In this document: positions 1-13,074 of the stretch, one piece after another
How positions within the stretch are numbered: the stretch's first letter is position 1
Layout of the letters: the number at the start of each line of letters is the position of its first letter
Translations under genes and position numbers: made by a program
Notes under the pieces: generated by a model
What the model was told of the DNA's origin: nothing
The model's input: only the letters and a program-made list of their open reading frames with translations
Databases searched by the model: none
Assembly (NCBI GenBank): GCA_026874595.1
Contig: CM049315.1
Location: 78,291,401 to 78,355,400, forward strand
Source: Sipunculus nudus
Taxonomy: Eukaryota; Annelida; Sipuncula; Golfingiida; Sipunculidae
Direction of reading: 5' to 3'
DNA length: 64,000 nucleotides

Positions 1-2329
1 GATCAAACTCTTTGAAAGTTACAGGTTTCAAGAGTTAAGACCTGAGATTTCTCTTAAACTTTCTGCAAACAATATGCTGGTGTATCTGCTCATAGCACTT
101 GTTGAACCATATATACAATTATTTTACAAATTATCGCATGTAAATGTTTCAGCCTTTATTCCGCCTTTGGCTGCAGATAGTTAATACTTATTAAATCTGT
201 GGTTTGAACAGTGAGCTGTCATATTAGTGTATCACTGATTGCCTGTGATTGTGTTATTTGTTGTTTGTGTGGTTAGAAACAATAATCCCAGCCATTGTTA
301 CATTGTATGGCTTCCTAGGACTTCTTTAACCACACTGATAGGCCATGACAGTTCAGAACTAAATTAGGTATGAATTACTTTACATGTGCTTGACACATAC
401 CGGGTAATCTGTTTATTTTGTACCCCTGATTGTCGTATACAAGTGAATTATATCTTTGTTTTAATAAATGAATGATTTGAAAATGGCAATTGTTTAACCT
501 ACAGGGTATATATGTTGAATTTAGAGATTGTTTATATTGGCTTCATTATCTAGTCCCTTTATTCCCAGGCTGCCAGGATTAAAATTAAGTAAATTAAACC
601 ATAAATAAAATTCATCTACTGTCATGGAGAGAAAGATAATAAAATCATCAAAAATAATTTTTTTCAGTGTCCACTTTGTCGCTGTCAAAAGTTAGATCAT
701 GTAATTTTACAGCATATGTAAACAGGTTAAACCATCATTTTCAGGTAACTATCTGTCATTTAGATTTATTTTAACAGAAAACAAACTGTAACTAGGGATC
801 CAAAGGTCTTGATGCTCAGCTGTATTTTTCGATACAGATAATTTCATGATTTTTTTTTTCAAAAGGTGGGTTCTGTGACCTTGACCATATAAACTTAAAT
901 CAATTTTATGTTTTTCTCCTACTGGTAGACGAGCCAAATGTGAAAGATGGAACTTGATGGAAGGTTTGTGATGATCTATTTAAAGAAGAGTGCTACTGTA
1001 TATGGATGGTGTGGCATTAAAAGCTTTGTCACTAGTTGAAGACAATAAAGCTAAATCACCAGGGAATGGCAGGCATTATGACTACAAGGTCACATTACAT
1101 CTCTGATGAGGGTTAACTATCTCTGTTGAGAAGTGAATAATGAGCATTCCAGTCAGAATAAATTTATTAGTTGAGGATTTGAGGTTTTGAATTTGAAAAT
1201 TTAATTTTGTTAAATTCATTACTAATTTACATCCACTTGTATATACGTTTCTGCACTGTGGCTTGGGTCACACTAGTTTGGTTTGATAAATATATTACAG
1301 AACATAAATATATTATATTAGACTTATAAACCAAGCTGCCGGTATCCCTAACTTAAGACCCGGCCGTGAGACAGCATCTTCAGAACTATGGATTGAAGTG
1401 TCAGTCTCATCTTTATTGAGTTGTGTAGGTCTGTCAGGGGTCAGGATTTAGCCTCAGACGGAGTATTTCTCATAGGGCTGTGATCCCAGTCTCACCTGAG
1501 TTCTCCCATTGATTGGACCATTCTCCCGTTCACTGTTCAGTTTCCACAGTGTCTAACCTGTGGCAACTGTTAGGTTCTTGGGAATAATATATAAACACAG
1601 AGACCTTGTAGAGAGCATGATAAACACAAAAAGAGACCGATGCCACTGAGTGCATTTTATTTGCTTGGAGCTCTGTGAATACTTCCTGGAGCATGTGCAG
1701 GCTCTTCAGAAAAAAACAGTCCACTTGTTATTGTTTCATTCCTGCCCTTCAGCATCTGATTTGTTTGAATAGGTTTTGTCTCGGTATTTTCTGTTTATAA
1801 ATACAGTAGAGCTTCGTTTTTCTGAAAAGCTCAGACTCAGTTATTGTTTTTGGAGAAACGATCATTCGGTTAGCCAGTTTCAGAAGATTAACCATGATTG
1901 CCAATTACCTGACGTTATCAGATAATGACAGACAGCAATTAATGAAGTTAGTCCAGAATATACCTTGAAAGTGACAAGAGCATTTTTGGTCCTTTTTCTT
2001 TCAACTCAATGAAGGTATCATGTTATTAACATGTAAATTATTGGTCCTGGAAAATAAATTATCATTATTTATCTCCTGCATATCTGTGTACATTTTCTTG
2101 GAATCTCTTTTCAAACTTTTCACCTTTTTGTCATTATTCAGATTTAGGATCAAAGATCCAAATTTTGGTTTCGAGTTTTTAATTTTAGATAAATGATTTT
2201 CAGATAAACAGCGTTCAGATTAAAGACACTACTGTACTGAATTCTTAAATTTTACTTAGAAGACTACCATTTAATAATGTGCCTGTTGTGTAATTATCAA
2301 TATGGAGGATTACCCTGTTACACTGAAGC
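1..2329. other. upstream intron or flank, no gene seen
   Basis: AT-rich sequence without a recognisable exon on either strand. About 785-895 resembles, in reverse orientation, the end of the dispersed element that closes at 28126 (a GGGATCC/GACCCATGGG-like end, CTGTGACCTTGACC). Nothing else was recognised. Confidence 0.5.
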
Positions 2330-2800
2330 AGGACTCAATTCTAGGCATGGACTCAAGTCTGGACTCAAGTCAACCTTCTTAGGGATGTGGACTTTGAACA
2401 TAGGGTCCTGGACTTGGACTTGAGCATCCTGGACTCAGACTTGGACTTCAGGGTCCTGGGCTCTCTCTAAAACTTGGGTTTCGAGGTAAGGACTTGAAAA
2501 TAAAGGCTTAGCCCAGGTAGAGTCAAGTAGTAAAAATTTATGTCACATTTTATAGAGACTATTATGTACATGTGTGAACTACCAACAGAATACATGTATT
2601 GAAAAAAATTACCAAGCTTTTAGCTCTACATTGGGAGTAAAATGTTATTGAACATTCAATTAAAAATTTGTGTTAACTAACATGGAAAAAAACATGAGAA
2701 TCTCAAATTTCAATTTAAAATTTCTTTTAATAAGTAAATTTGTATTGATTTCTTACTCCGACTTTGACTTTATTTCGAAATGACCCCCAACTCAAGAAAG
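2330..2800 (+). repeat. flank of 37-bp satellite, degenerate GGACT units
   Basis: Irregular GGACTCAAG and GGACTTGG units (2330-2480), then an AT-rich stretch and a CTTACTCCGACTTTGACTTT segment leading into the array. 2690-2815 is recognisably similar to 13795-13895, which precedes the second 37-bp array, so both arrays sit in the same dispersed repeat. Confidence 0.7.
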
Positions 2801-2809
2801 GCCCGGTGG

Positions 2810-5640
2810 ACTTGTACATTAATGACTCAGACTTGCACTCAGACTAGAGTGGTCTGCATGGACTCAGACTAGCACTCATACTAGAGTGGTCTGCATTGAC
2901 TCAGACTTGCACTCAGACTAGAGTGGTCTGCATTGACTCAGACTAGCACTTAGACTAGAGTGGTCTGCATGGACTCAGACTAGCACTTAGACTAGAGTCA
3001 TGCATAGCACTTAGACTAGAGTCGTTTGCATGGACTCAGACTTGCATTCAAACTGGAGTGGTCTGCATGGACTCAGACTTGCTCTCAGACTAGAGTGGTC
3101 TGCATGGACTCAGACTTGCACTCAAATAGAGTGGTCTGCATGGACTCAGACTTGCACACAAACTAGAGTGGTCTCCATGGACTCAGACTTGCATTTAGAA
3201 TAGAGTGGTATGCATAGACTCAAACTTGCACACAAACTAGAGTGGTCTGCTTTGACTCAGACTTGCACTCAGACTAGAGTGGTCTGCTTTGACTCAGACT
3301 TGCACTCAGACAAGAGGGGTCAGCGTGGACTCAGACTTGCGCTCAGACCAGAGTGGTCAGCGTGGACTCAGACTTTCACTCAGACTAGAGTGGTCTGAAT
3401 GGACTCAGACTTGCACTGAGACTAGAGTGGTCTGCATGGACTCAGACTTGCACTCAGACTAGAGTGGTCTGCATGGTCTCAGACTTGCACTCATACTAGA
3501 GTGGTCTGCATGGACTCAGACTTGCACTCAGACTAGAGTGGTCTGCATGGACTCAGACTTGCACTCAGACTAGAGTTGTCTGCAAGGACTCAGACTTGCA
3601 CTCAGACTAGAGTGGTCTGCATGGACTCAGACTTGCATTCAGACTAGAATGGTCAGCGTGGACTCAGACTTGCACTCAGACTAGAGTGGTCAGCGTGGAC
3701 TCAGACTTGTGCTCAGACTAGAGTGGTCAGCGTTGACTCAGACTTGCACTCAGACTGGAGTGGTCTGCATGGACTCAGACTTGCATTGAGACTAGAGTGG
3801 TCTGCATGGTCTCAGACTTGCACTCAGACTAGAGGGGTCTGTATGGACTCAGACTTGCATTCAGACTAGAGTGGTCTGCATGGACTCAGACTTGCACTCA
3901 GACTAGAGTGGTCTGCATGGACTCAGACTTGCTCTCAGACTAGAGTGGTCTACTTTGATGCAGACTTGCACTCAGACTAGAGTGGTCTGCATGGACTCAG
4001 CCTTGCACACAAACTAGAGTGGTCTGCATGGACTCAGACTTGCACTGAGACTAGAGTGGTCTGCATGGACTCAGACTTGCACACAAACTAGAGTGGTCTC
4101 CATGGACTCAGACTTGCATTTAGAATAGAGTGGTATGCATAGACTCAGACTTGCACACAAACTAGAGTGGTCTGTTTTGCCTCAGACTTGCACTCAGACT
4201 AGAGTGGTCTGCATGGACTCAGACTTGCACTCATACTAGAGTGGTCTGCATGGACTCAGACTTGTACTCAGACTAGAGGGGTCTGCTTTGACTCAGACTT
4301 GCACTCAGACTAGAGTGGTCTGCATGGACTCAGACTTGCACACAAACTAGAGTGGTCTGCATGGACTCAGACTTGCACTCAGACTAGAGTGGTCAGCATG
4401 GACTCAGACCTGCACTCAGACTAGAGTGGTCAGCATGGTCTCAGACTTGCACACAAACTAGAGTGGTCTGCATGGACTCAGACTTGCACTCAGACTAGAG
4501 TGGTCAGCATGGACTCAGACTTGCACTCAGACTAGAGTAGTTAGCATGGTCTCAGACTTGCACACAAACTAGAGTGATCTGCATGGACTCAGACTTGCAC
4601 TCAGACTAGAGTGGTCTGCATGGACTCAGACTTGCACTCAGACTAGAGTGGTCTGCATGGACTCAGACTTGCACTCAGACTAGAGTGGTCTGCATGGACT
4701 TAGACTTGCACTCAGACTAGAGTGGTCTGCATGGACTCAGACTTGCACTCAGACTAGAGTGGTCTGCATGGACTCAGACTTGCACTTAGACTAGAGTGGT
4801 CTGCATGGACTTAGACTTGCACTCAGACTAGAGTGGTCTGCATGGACTCAGACTTGCACTCAGACTAGAGTGGTCTCCATGGACTCAGACTTGCACACAA
4901 ACTAGAGTGGTCTCCATGGACTCAGACTTGCATTTAGAATAGAGTGGGATGCATAGACTCAGACTTGCACACAAGCTAGAGTGGTCTGTTTTGCCTCAGA
5001 CTTGCACTCAGACTAGAGTGGTCAGCATGGACTCAGACTTGCACTCAGACTAGAGTGGTCAGCATGGACTCAGACTGCACTCAGACTAGAGTGGTCTGCA
5101 TGGACTCAGACTTGCACTCAGACTAGAGTGGTCTGCATGGACTCAGACTTGCACTCAGACTAGAGTGGTCTGCATGGACTCAGACTTGCACACAAACTAG
5201 AGTGGTCTCCATGGACTCAGACTTGCATTTAGAAAAGAGTGGGATGCATAGACTCAGACTTGCACACAAACTAGAGTGGTCTGTTTTGCCTCAGACTTGC
5301 ACTCAGACTAGAGTGGTCAGCATGGACTCAGACTTGCACTCAGACTAGAGTGGTCTGCATGGACTCAGACTTGCACTCAGACTAGAGTGGTCTGCATGGA
5401 CTCAGACTTGCACTCAGACTAGAGTGGTCTGCATGGACTCAGACTTGCACTCAGACTAGAGTGGTCTGCATGGACTCAGACTTGCACTCAGACTAGAGTG
5501 GTCTGCATGGACTCAGACTTGCACTCAGACTAGAGTGGTCTGCATGGACTCAGACTTGCACTCAGACTAGAGTGGTCTGCATGGACTCAGACTTGCACTC
5601 AGACTAGAGTGGTCTGCATGGACTCAGACTTGCACTCATA
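2810..5640 (+). repeat. 37-bp satellite array, about 76 units
   Basis: Unit begins GACTCAGACTTGCACTCAGA and continues CTAGAGTGGTCTGCATG. Copies are well conserved, especially toward 5300-5640. A variant block containing GCATTTAGAATAGAG recurs at 3191, 4116, 4930 and 5225, so several-unit blocks were copied within the array. Reading frames through it are by-products of repetition. Confidence 0.97.
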
Positions 5641-5964
5641 CCTGGATGGTTTGGACTTGACAACATCACTGCTATGTCTGTTAATCATGTTGAAGATGTA
5701 CATGGGGAACCTCCTCTTTAGGCAGCTCTCTCTGTCATGGACACCTCTCTTGTACAGACACTCGAATGTGTGAACCCCCAAGCCATAACATTCAATACTG
5801 AGTGATAATAATGGATTTATGACCTTGAAATTTAGTTCAGGGTAGAAAATAAGTATCATTTGTTGCAAATCTGTGGTTGTTACCCTGACTAAAGGCAATT
5901 TTTTGTTAACACGACCAAAAAATAAAGTTTAAATATAAATTTGGTAGAAATTGGCTATTTAATT

Positions 5965-6275
5965 ACTAGAAATCTGTATTCTAATGAATGCAACCCTATG
6001 CCATGTTTGCATTCACTTATTTGGCCCATATTCCCAGGATCATACACATACCAGTAAGTGACAGTACATTTGTGAATATTCCATGATGATGTTCCAGAAT
6101 CTGAATCATGTGACGGATCCACTTTAAAATCTAATCAATCGTTCATTTGCCAGTTCTCAAAATGCCCTGAAAATGTCACAGGATCCTGTTCAAGATTGCA
6201 TGATCTATGCTGTGAACAACACACATGCACACACATAAACACTCACATGAACAGGGATGAATGCATACCCTCCTG
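5965..6275 (+). repeat. dispersed repeat D, copy 1
   Basis: Shares ATTCCCAGG, ACATTTGTGAATATTCC, GATGATGTTCC, AAATCTAATCAAT, TCCTGTTCA and an ACACACA tail with stretches at 7575, 10985 and 48364, all in the same orientation. No coding potential seen. Confidence 0.75.
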
Positions 6276-7574
6276 ACAGAGGCAACAGGTGTATTCACCA
6301 GAGAGTAAGTGTTTTATAAGACTCAAGATCTGGTGCAAAAACCTTTTGTCAAGGAACACATGAAAGGGTCCCAATCACATATATAGCATGTAGGGTTAAC
6401 ACGAAAAATATCATCTTCCCTTTAAAATAAATCTGTACCATCAAAAAATATTGCCTTGAAAACCTTTGCTTACTCCTGTAAACGAGTGTAAAAAAACAGT
6501 TTATCAGGTGCGGTCGCAGGTGTCAACATAAACACAGTGCATTGGGCTGTGTGCAGCACAGAGCCACATCACATGTCAATTTGGAGTTGCCCTGACTGTC
6601 TTGGCTCAAATAATGTAATACATGTTTCCTTTGGCTGAAACTAGTGTGTTGCCACTCATAATCGGACCTCCGGTCATGAGGCCTTGTTATGGTAAACAGA
6701 CACATGTGGACTGTGTTTACCAACACGCAGAGCCATAACAAGGTGTTAAACAACCGTATAGGAGGAACTGAGACTGTGTGCAGGGATGCTTTTGCTTGGA
6801 AACTTGTATAAAGCAAAACTGAACTGAAAGTTTGAAAGAATAGGCATAATATTACTCCTGATTATATCCCTTTAAGCCCATTGTCTGGTGGTTGTGTGTT
6901 GAGAAAACAGGAAAACTTTGTACTGCCTTGTGTCAGATAGCTAGGAGACTGTTGAAGATGCCTGCCAGTTCAGCCTCCCTTGAAAGGGTATTTTTCTAAC
7001 TTTGGATATCTGCAATCAAAGCTAGGGAACAGATTAGGCAGCCAGAAGGCAGCCATGATGGTTACCTGTTACAGATTCCTTAGAGGCAGTCATGAGATGG
7101 ATTGGTAAAGCTCCTAATTTAATATGAGATATTCTGGACTTCAAAATGGGTAGCATCAGTAAAAAATATAAGCAACTGATGTATTTTTTTTGCAGGTGAT
7201 TACTTGATCACTGGGTTTTGTTTTGTGTGTTACCAAATTCAATGTTCAATACATAACATTCAATATAACTTTAAGATATGCATTATTTTTTTTTATGCAT
7301 GACACAATATTTCTTCTATGTGTTTGTCACATATAAAAACTCAGTAACTCAACTGTTACTTTTTTGGGGAAGACAAACCTTCACAACTTCATAGATTTTG
7401 CCAGAAAATTCCAGTTTATGCCAATTTCAGAGATTTTTCCATGTGAGAACATGCCTCCCGACCCTGCTGGAGCAGCCTCTTTGATCGCTGGATGTTTGTT
7501 TGTTGCTTGCTTTCACCCATTTTCTTTGAGAGTACCAGACACTTAGCGACAGATATTTTGTGTGCTTTTTGCTA
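6276..7574. other. intron, foldback segment only
   Basis: No exon seen. 6660-6745 is a nested inverted repeat (separate entry). The rest is plain AT-rich intron. Confidence 0.5.
6660..6745 (+). repeat. foldback repeat with single satellite-like unit
   Basis: Outer arms CCTTGTTATGG (6682-6692) and CCATAACAAGG (6733-6743) enclose inner arms GGTAAACA and TGTTTACC. Just upstream, ATCGGACCTCCGGTCA resembles one unit of the 28-bp array at 29.6-31.2 kb, which is itself followed at 31203-31257 by a related foldback. Confidence 0.75.
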
Positions 7575-7900
7575 AACTAGAATTCTGGATTCTATTTAGG
7601 AATCTAAGCCTTCACCATCAAAGGATTCTCCCAACACCATGTCTGAATTCACTAATATTTGGCCATTATTTCCAGGTTGATTTATGCATAAGTGACTGTA
7701 CATTTGTGAATATTCCTTGATGCATGATGTTCCTGAATCCAGATAATATGCAGGATCTACACTGAAATCTAATCAATTCATCATTAGCCCCTTCCTGAAA
7801 TGCCCAAAACATTTCATGATATCCTGTTCATGACTGGGTAAATTATGTTGTGAACAACACACACACAAACTCACACAAACACACACATGGATGGGAATTA
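7575..7900 (+). repeat. dispersed repeat D, copy 2
   Basis: Same landmarks as the copy at 5965, in the same order, ending in an ACACACAAAC-rich tail. Confidence 0.75.
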
Positions 7901-7996
7901 ACAGTGTTGGAGGCAAAAATCCCATCATTTGGGGTCCCATGCTGCATGAATTTGTACTTATTTGGTTATATTAATAATACATGAAGTTCTTATATC

Positions 7997-8412
7997 ACAC
8001 CGGCTTCTGTGGCTCAGGGGTAGAGAGCACAGGACTCAAAGGGTGAGTTTGAATCTCAGCTGAGGCAGTGAGAATTTTCACGGTCGGCCCCCACCAAGGG
8101 TGTGCCCTCTGCAGGTTTAATGGGAATGCAGTGCCTAACAGCCATGTTTCACTTACAAACAAGTGCGCCTTTTGGGGAACCTCAGTGGTATGACCCTGCA
8201 ATGGGGGCATTTACACACCCAGGTTCTGCAGGTGCAGTAGTCACCAGGCCTGGTTAACACCAGGATATAAAATGAGAGGAAGGGTGTGATACTGCCCTGT
8301 CACAGAGTCCGAAACTGGAATAGAATTCTACAGATGTACATATACTTAGTTAAGCTAGCATTAAACAATGGAGGCGGTTACCTCCAACAAAAAATATTTA
8401 AAAAAAGAAAAA
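7997..8412 (+). mobile_element. tRNA-derived SINE, full length
   Basis: Begins with a tRNA-like promoter: A box TGGCTCAGGGGTAGAGAGC near 8010, B box GAGTTTGAATCTC near 8046. A non-tRNA body and an A-rich tail (AAAAAAGAAAAAG) follow. Imperfect target duplication GAAGTTCTTATATC / GAAGTTTTATGTC flanks it. A reverse-strand copy of its body is split by the LTR element at 32.1-34.6 kb. Confidence 0.88.
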
Positions 8413-9418
8413 GAAGTTTTATGTCTCAGTATTAAAAAAACATACAAAAAAGATCCCCCTATAAACACTGTTGAGACCATGTAGTTGGTAATCCTTACTT
8501 ATGAATACCAAAGTACTTCATATGAATTAAGGGGATATGAACATGACATATCGTGATACTGTCTGCACAGGATTAAAATACACACAGAATATAAAAAATA
8601 AAATAACCCCAAATCAGTCAGTTCCAGCCTTAGATAATGCAGCTTCACCAGGGCTAAAGAAAACTCTACAAAATAAATCTGACAAACTACAAACTTGTTT
8701 TGTTGTCCCAGTTGTATTGTGGAGTGAAGATGTAACCCTGTTTTAGGCCAATCAAGCCACCTGCCTTCTTATGCACAGTTTCTGCTGATCAACTAGTGGG
8801 AAGGAATTGTTAGGTCTTAATCAAGAAATAATACATTAAATTATCCAGGAATGATCACAATTTCTTTGTCAAAATATGAAACAGTTGAAATAAAGATTAA
8901 TTGCTTGTTTGATAAACAATTTTTAATTGACACCATCCGGTTGAATTACTGGGACATTGGATAATCTGATTTCTGACCATGGTCAATGATATGAATCAGT
9001 ATATTTCACTCCTCTCAGATAGACAGCAGAGGTACTGGTGCTTGCAGTCTGCTGTCTGCAAAGATGACAGCTCAGGAAGTTTAATATAAATATTAAGATA
9101 CAGGCAATAAAGGTCCATAACACTACTTCAAGGACTTCTATCAGTGACTACCGGTAGTTAGGTTTTAATATTCTACTGTTGGATGCTGTAGCTGGTGGGT
9201 TTATTTTGTGGTTAATAGTGAAGTCAATGTGTTCACGAATGTGTTTTAATGCTATAAAAATGCCAAAACTATGTATCTCTGGTTACACTCATCAAGCAGA
9301 GGTTATGTATACAGTTGTATAAGATCTTCTTTGTTTTAACTGCTGCTTTATACAGCAAGGTTTTCCGTGTTTCACCACCAGGACTAGCACAGAGTAATTA
9401 AGGATTGTAATCAGACCA
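8413..9418. other. intron, nothing recognised
   Basis: AT-rich intron with no exon, RNA gene or clear repeat family seen. Confidence 0.5.
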
Positions 9419-9426
9419 ATTAGAGC

Positions 9427-10117
9427 TAGTGGTGGGAGTTGGTTCCTTCATCATAATCGATCATGGGTTTGAGCAAACTGATCGATGATCGATTATTTAT
9501 CAGTTCAGACAAATATAAAGAAATATGCAGTTATCTGTGAAACTTTACTTTCTTAAACCAGCCCACATGTCTTAATAACTCTTCCTTAAGAAAAGAAGTT
9601 TTGCCTTTTTATATTTTCCTATTATTACTAAGATATGCTATTTGAGGTTTCATTTTAATTAATTATAATAATGAAGGTGCCTAAACAGCGGCACCTTGCA
9701 TTAGTTGAAGAGATTATTTCTAAGAGAATCTCACAAAACTGGCATAGACCTGGAGAATTTATGGAGCATTTTAACACCATACCGCTCATATTTTGCAGTG
9801 TACATCTCGTTAGAAAACTCTCCTCTCATTCTGCAGCTCCCTGTCAGTTCACAGGGGTTTATTAGGTCCTCCGTTCTCGCATCTACCGTGTCATACTCAG
9901 TAACTTGCCGAAGTTATTTTGGAACACAGACTCGTATATAAAGCACGGAATGTTTAAAAAAATGGAAGAATATTTTTTTACCTATAACATAAAGGCATTC
10001 TGGAAAAAAACAATCATGAGTATGATGTAATCGATAGTTGCCTTAGATAATCGAGCCCTTGAAAGTGGCAGCAAAGTGACTGACTTTCAATAAAACTTGA
10101 TGATCAGCCCACCACTA
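9427..10117. mobile_element. hAT-type MITE with 8-bp target duplication
   Basis: Termini TAGTGGTGGG and CCCACCACTA are perfect inverted repeats. ATTAGAGC lies directly before (9419-9426) and directly after (10118-10125), the 8-bp duplication typical of hAT transposition. GATCGATTAT-type segments lie near both ends. At 691 bp with only short open frames it carries no transposase, so it is non-autonomous. Confidence 0.93.
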
Positions 10118-10340
10118 ATTAGAGCATGGTATCACATTGTGCATCCAGCTCCAAATTGAAAAAACAAAATATGACACCTACTTTCATTGAACTGATTCCA
10201 ACTGTTCTGCCACATTGCCAAGAAGCATCCAGTATTCATACATATTAACATGTATTTATTCAGTATAAATAACAAGATTAGGCATGAGAGATCTTCAAGA
10301 ATATATGATGTAACAGTTACAGGATTTCACTACAGATGGT

Positions 10341-10570
10341 CCAAAACTCCAAATTTATACAGAAATGCATCACTGTGACAGGTCAGCTGAGCATTATGAC
10401 CCATGGGTCATTATAGTTTGATTTTTATTTTTCAGGATATTTTGCTTCTTCCCTGTCCAAAACTCCAAATTCATACAGAAATGCAACACTGTGACAGGTC
10501 AGCTGAGCATTATGACCCATGGGTCATTATAGTTTGATTTTCATTTTTCAGGATATTTGGCTTCTCCCCT
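10341..10570 (+). repeat. 116-bp tandem duplication
   Basis: Two copies start CCAAAACTCCAAAT at 10341 and 10457. Each contains GTCAGCTGAGCATTATGACC and the palindrome GACCCATGGGTC, the end signature of the GCTCAGCTG family. Confidence 0.9.
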
Positions 10571-10742
10571 GACTAACCATCAATACTTTTTGTCATTTTT
10601 GCTTTGTTGGATTTTTATTAGGCTAATCTGCAGACAGAGGAGTTATGAGATGATTGTATGTATATATGAGCATCACCATCAACTGCTCACAGTAAGGGCC
10701 TAATTGTCATGAAAAATACACATGCTCAGTGATTATTTTCAG

Positions 10743-10903
10743 TCAGTACCACTTGTGAATGGGTCAGAAGCCTTCAAGGCATGGCAGACTCCACCAGTAC
10801 CAGTGTATATGCAGTTCTGGGTTTGGGATCTTCAAAATCGGTACGAGGTGGGAATGGAAGGTGCTCGCCCAGTCATGAGACAGAGAGGACCATACACATA
10901 CAG
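10743..10903 (+). CDS. CD36/SCARB exon 1 of window
   Basis: Acceptor TTATTTTCAG precedes 10743 and donor GTAGGA follows 10903. The 161 bp encode SVPLVNGSEAF, then KAWQTPPVPVYMQFWVWDLQN, an EGARPV stretch and GPYTYR, the first conserved block of the CD36 ectodomain just outside the N-terminal membrane helix. The NGS is a likely N-glycosylation site. The exon ends in phase 2; its AG is completed by the first A of the next exon to give the Arg of GPYTYR. The ATG at 10722 lies in the intron upstream of the acceptor and is not the start. The preceding exon, with the cytoplasmic tail and membrane helix, was not found. Confidence 0.93.
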
Positions 10904-10984
10904 GTAGGAATGTTCCCTTTTCAATTACAGTGAAATCTAGTGAAATCTGTGGGGAAATATAGAAGTTTTAAACCTGTAACTTAT

Positions 10985-11172
10985 GAAGAAGTGCATTTCT
11001 GGATGAGGATCACATGTGATGGATCTAAGCCAAAATTTAATTAATTCCTCAGTCGCCCATTCCTGAAGTGTCATGAGAATCATGAGATTCTGTTCATGAT
11101 TGCATGAGTTATGTTGTTATAAAAGCACACACAAAGACACACATGTGAATGGGAATGAATGCATGTCCCTCC
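10985..11172 (+). repeat. dispersed repeat D, copy 3
   Basis: Partial copy with CACATGTGATGGATC, TCTGTTCATGATTGCATGA and the ACACACAAAGACACACATG tail. Confidence 0.65.
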
Positions 11173-13074
11173 AAGTCAAAATTCACAGCACACAACAAAC
11201 CGGTTTGGCACCTGGCAAATGATATGTTTTAGCTTCTTTGGTTAAAATTTGGTAAGATTTTGTATCTGATAATTAGCTGAAGTGGTAGACTTGTTTATTT
11301 CTAAGAATTCTTGATCAATCAGAATTGGTAGAAGATTTTTTGTGTCCAGAGTACTTGAAGTGTGTGCATAGAATTGTTTGAATAAATTCAAATAAACAGC
11401 AATGATGTCATTTATATATGCACTCCTTCAGTTCATTTTGTTAATAAAGCACATATGTTTAATAAATCATGGTGTCATTGTTCTGCCAGCCTTATAGATA
11501 AATCATTGAAGAGCTAATGACATGAGGCCAATTTCGAAAGAAATCTTATGGTCTAATTAATAAGGGGATTGAACTATTTAAAAATTAGAGTATGTTGCAA
11601 GGATGGTAGTTACCATTGGTCTGAGTGAAAAAAGAGTGAGTGAAAGTAACTAAATGTGAGCAATATAATATGCATTATGGAAAGTAAATAAGTAAATTAA
11701 TACTAATATTACCATCACAAGGGGGACAGTGCCAGATAAAATGTTACAATGTATACTGATGTTCACAACAGCATTTGTGAAAAATATCAGAAACATGTCT
11801 ATCAAAATTGTGTCAATCTAATTTACAGTGAATGATCCTTTCATTTTAAGCTCTGTGTGGCTTTTCAGTATGGCCATCTCATGAAATAAATGATGAACTA
11901 GAAATTCTCAGCACATACTGGGCTGGTTTGGCATTAGGCAAATGATGTGAGCTTCTTTGGTTTCAAAATTACATTCATTAGGGATGCTATTACTGTGCAA
12001 CGTCCTTACTAATCACATCTGAAGAAAATGTATGACCTTGCCATTCAGATCATTGCCCTATATTTTTAACTTGCTACGTCTTTTATATTTATGATTGTCA
12101 AGTGTGATATCATGTGCAAATGGGCCCATCTTTTTAGTCAGGTTAGGAACAAATACTTAGATTGGCTCTGCAGCGGCGATGCTGAAGTGTAATTGAATTA
12201 ACCATTCAATTCTGCAGTTGTCCATCATTCCTAAACATGATTATAACCATTATTCAATGATAAATGTACACTGGGAGGGAAGTAACCAGTAATATATACA
12301 TGAGGTGCAGCAAACATAAATGTCAGGGGATACATTGTGTCTTCCTGTATTTGATCTATCAAACATTAAATCATATTTAAAATACAAATAGTTTGTCCAT
12401 TTGAGGATGTTCTTGAACATGCAGATAATTTTGTCCCACATAAAGCTCTATAAAACATGATGACAAAATCAATATCATTATAAAATATATATATATAAGG
12501 GTTGTGTACAGATATCCTATTCCTCAGTCTGCCTCAAAACATCAGAATACATTCAGTGGTCCCAGTATTGCAAATTTTGTAACATTCTTACAACCAGTAA
12601 TTCCATGACATTTGGACCACTATTCAGGTTGTAAATTTCCATTAGTAATTGTCCCCTGCTTCTGCGGAATTGGGGACATTGATTTGGGTTTGTCTGTCCT
12701 TCTGTCTGTCTGTCTGTCAGGTTTTTGTTTCTGTGTGATAACTTTCCTAAATATTATCCAATTTCATTCAGATTTTGGTCAGTGACTGCTCTCATGCATA
12801 CCCTGGTCGAGATTTGTTTTGGTGTGTCTGTCTGAAATTTTATGATCCGCAGCTCAAAACAAAACAAAAATTCCCCTTTGGTTCTCAATTCACAACAAAA
12901 ACATTATGATGTGGAGATATCTTCAGGGGGGCAATGAAAACTAAAACACAGCCACTATGACATGTGGAGACATCTTCAGGGGACAATAAAAACTAAAACA
13001 TATTGATAGAGCAAGCAGCACACATACTATAATAATATAATAATAATACTAAACATACATAATAAAACATATGT
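11173..13074. other. intron, no gene seen
   Basis: AT-rich intron. A segment near 11200-11245 partly repeats near 11910-11960 (GGTTTGGCA...GGCAAATGATGT). 12690-12720 is a short TCTG microsatellite. No exon seen. Confidence 0.45.

Noticed and set aside
2810-5640. CRISPR-like array
   Set aside because: Contiguous 37-bp tandem units without unique spacers, in a spliced eukaryotic context.
7997-8070. Functional tRNA gene
   Set aside because: A- and B-box-like words are present but the cloverleaf cannot be completed and the sequence continues into a SINE body with an A-rich tail.
10722-10742. ATG at 10722 as the start of the receptor
   Set aside because: It lies in the intron before a good acceptor; the family needs a cytoplasmic tail and membrane helix before the SVPLVNGSEAF block.
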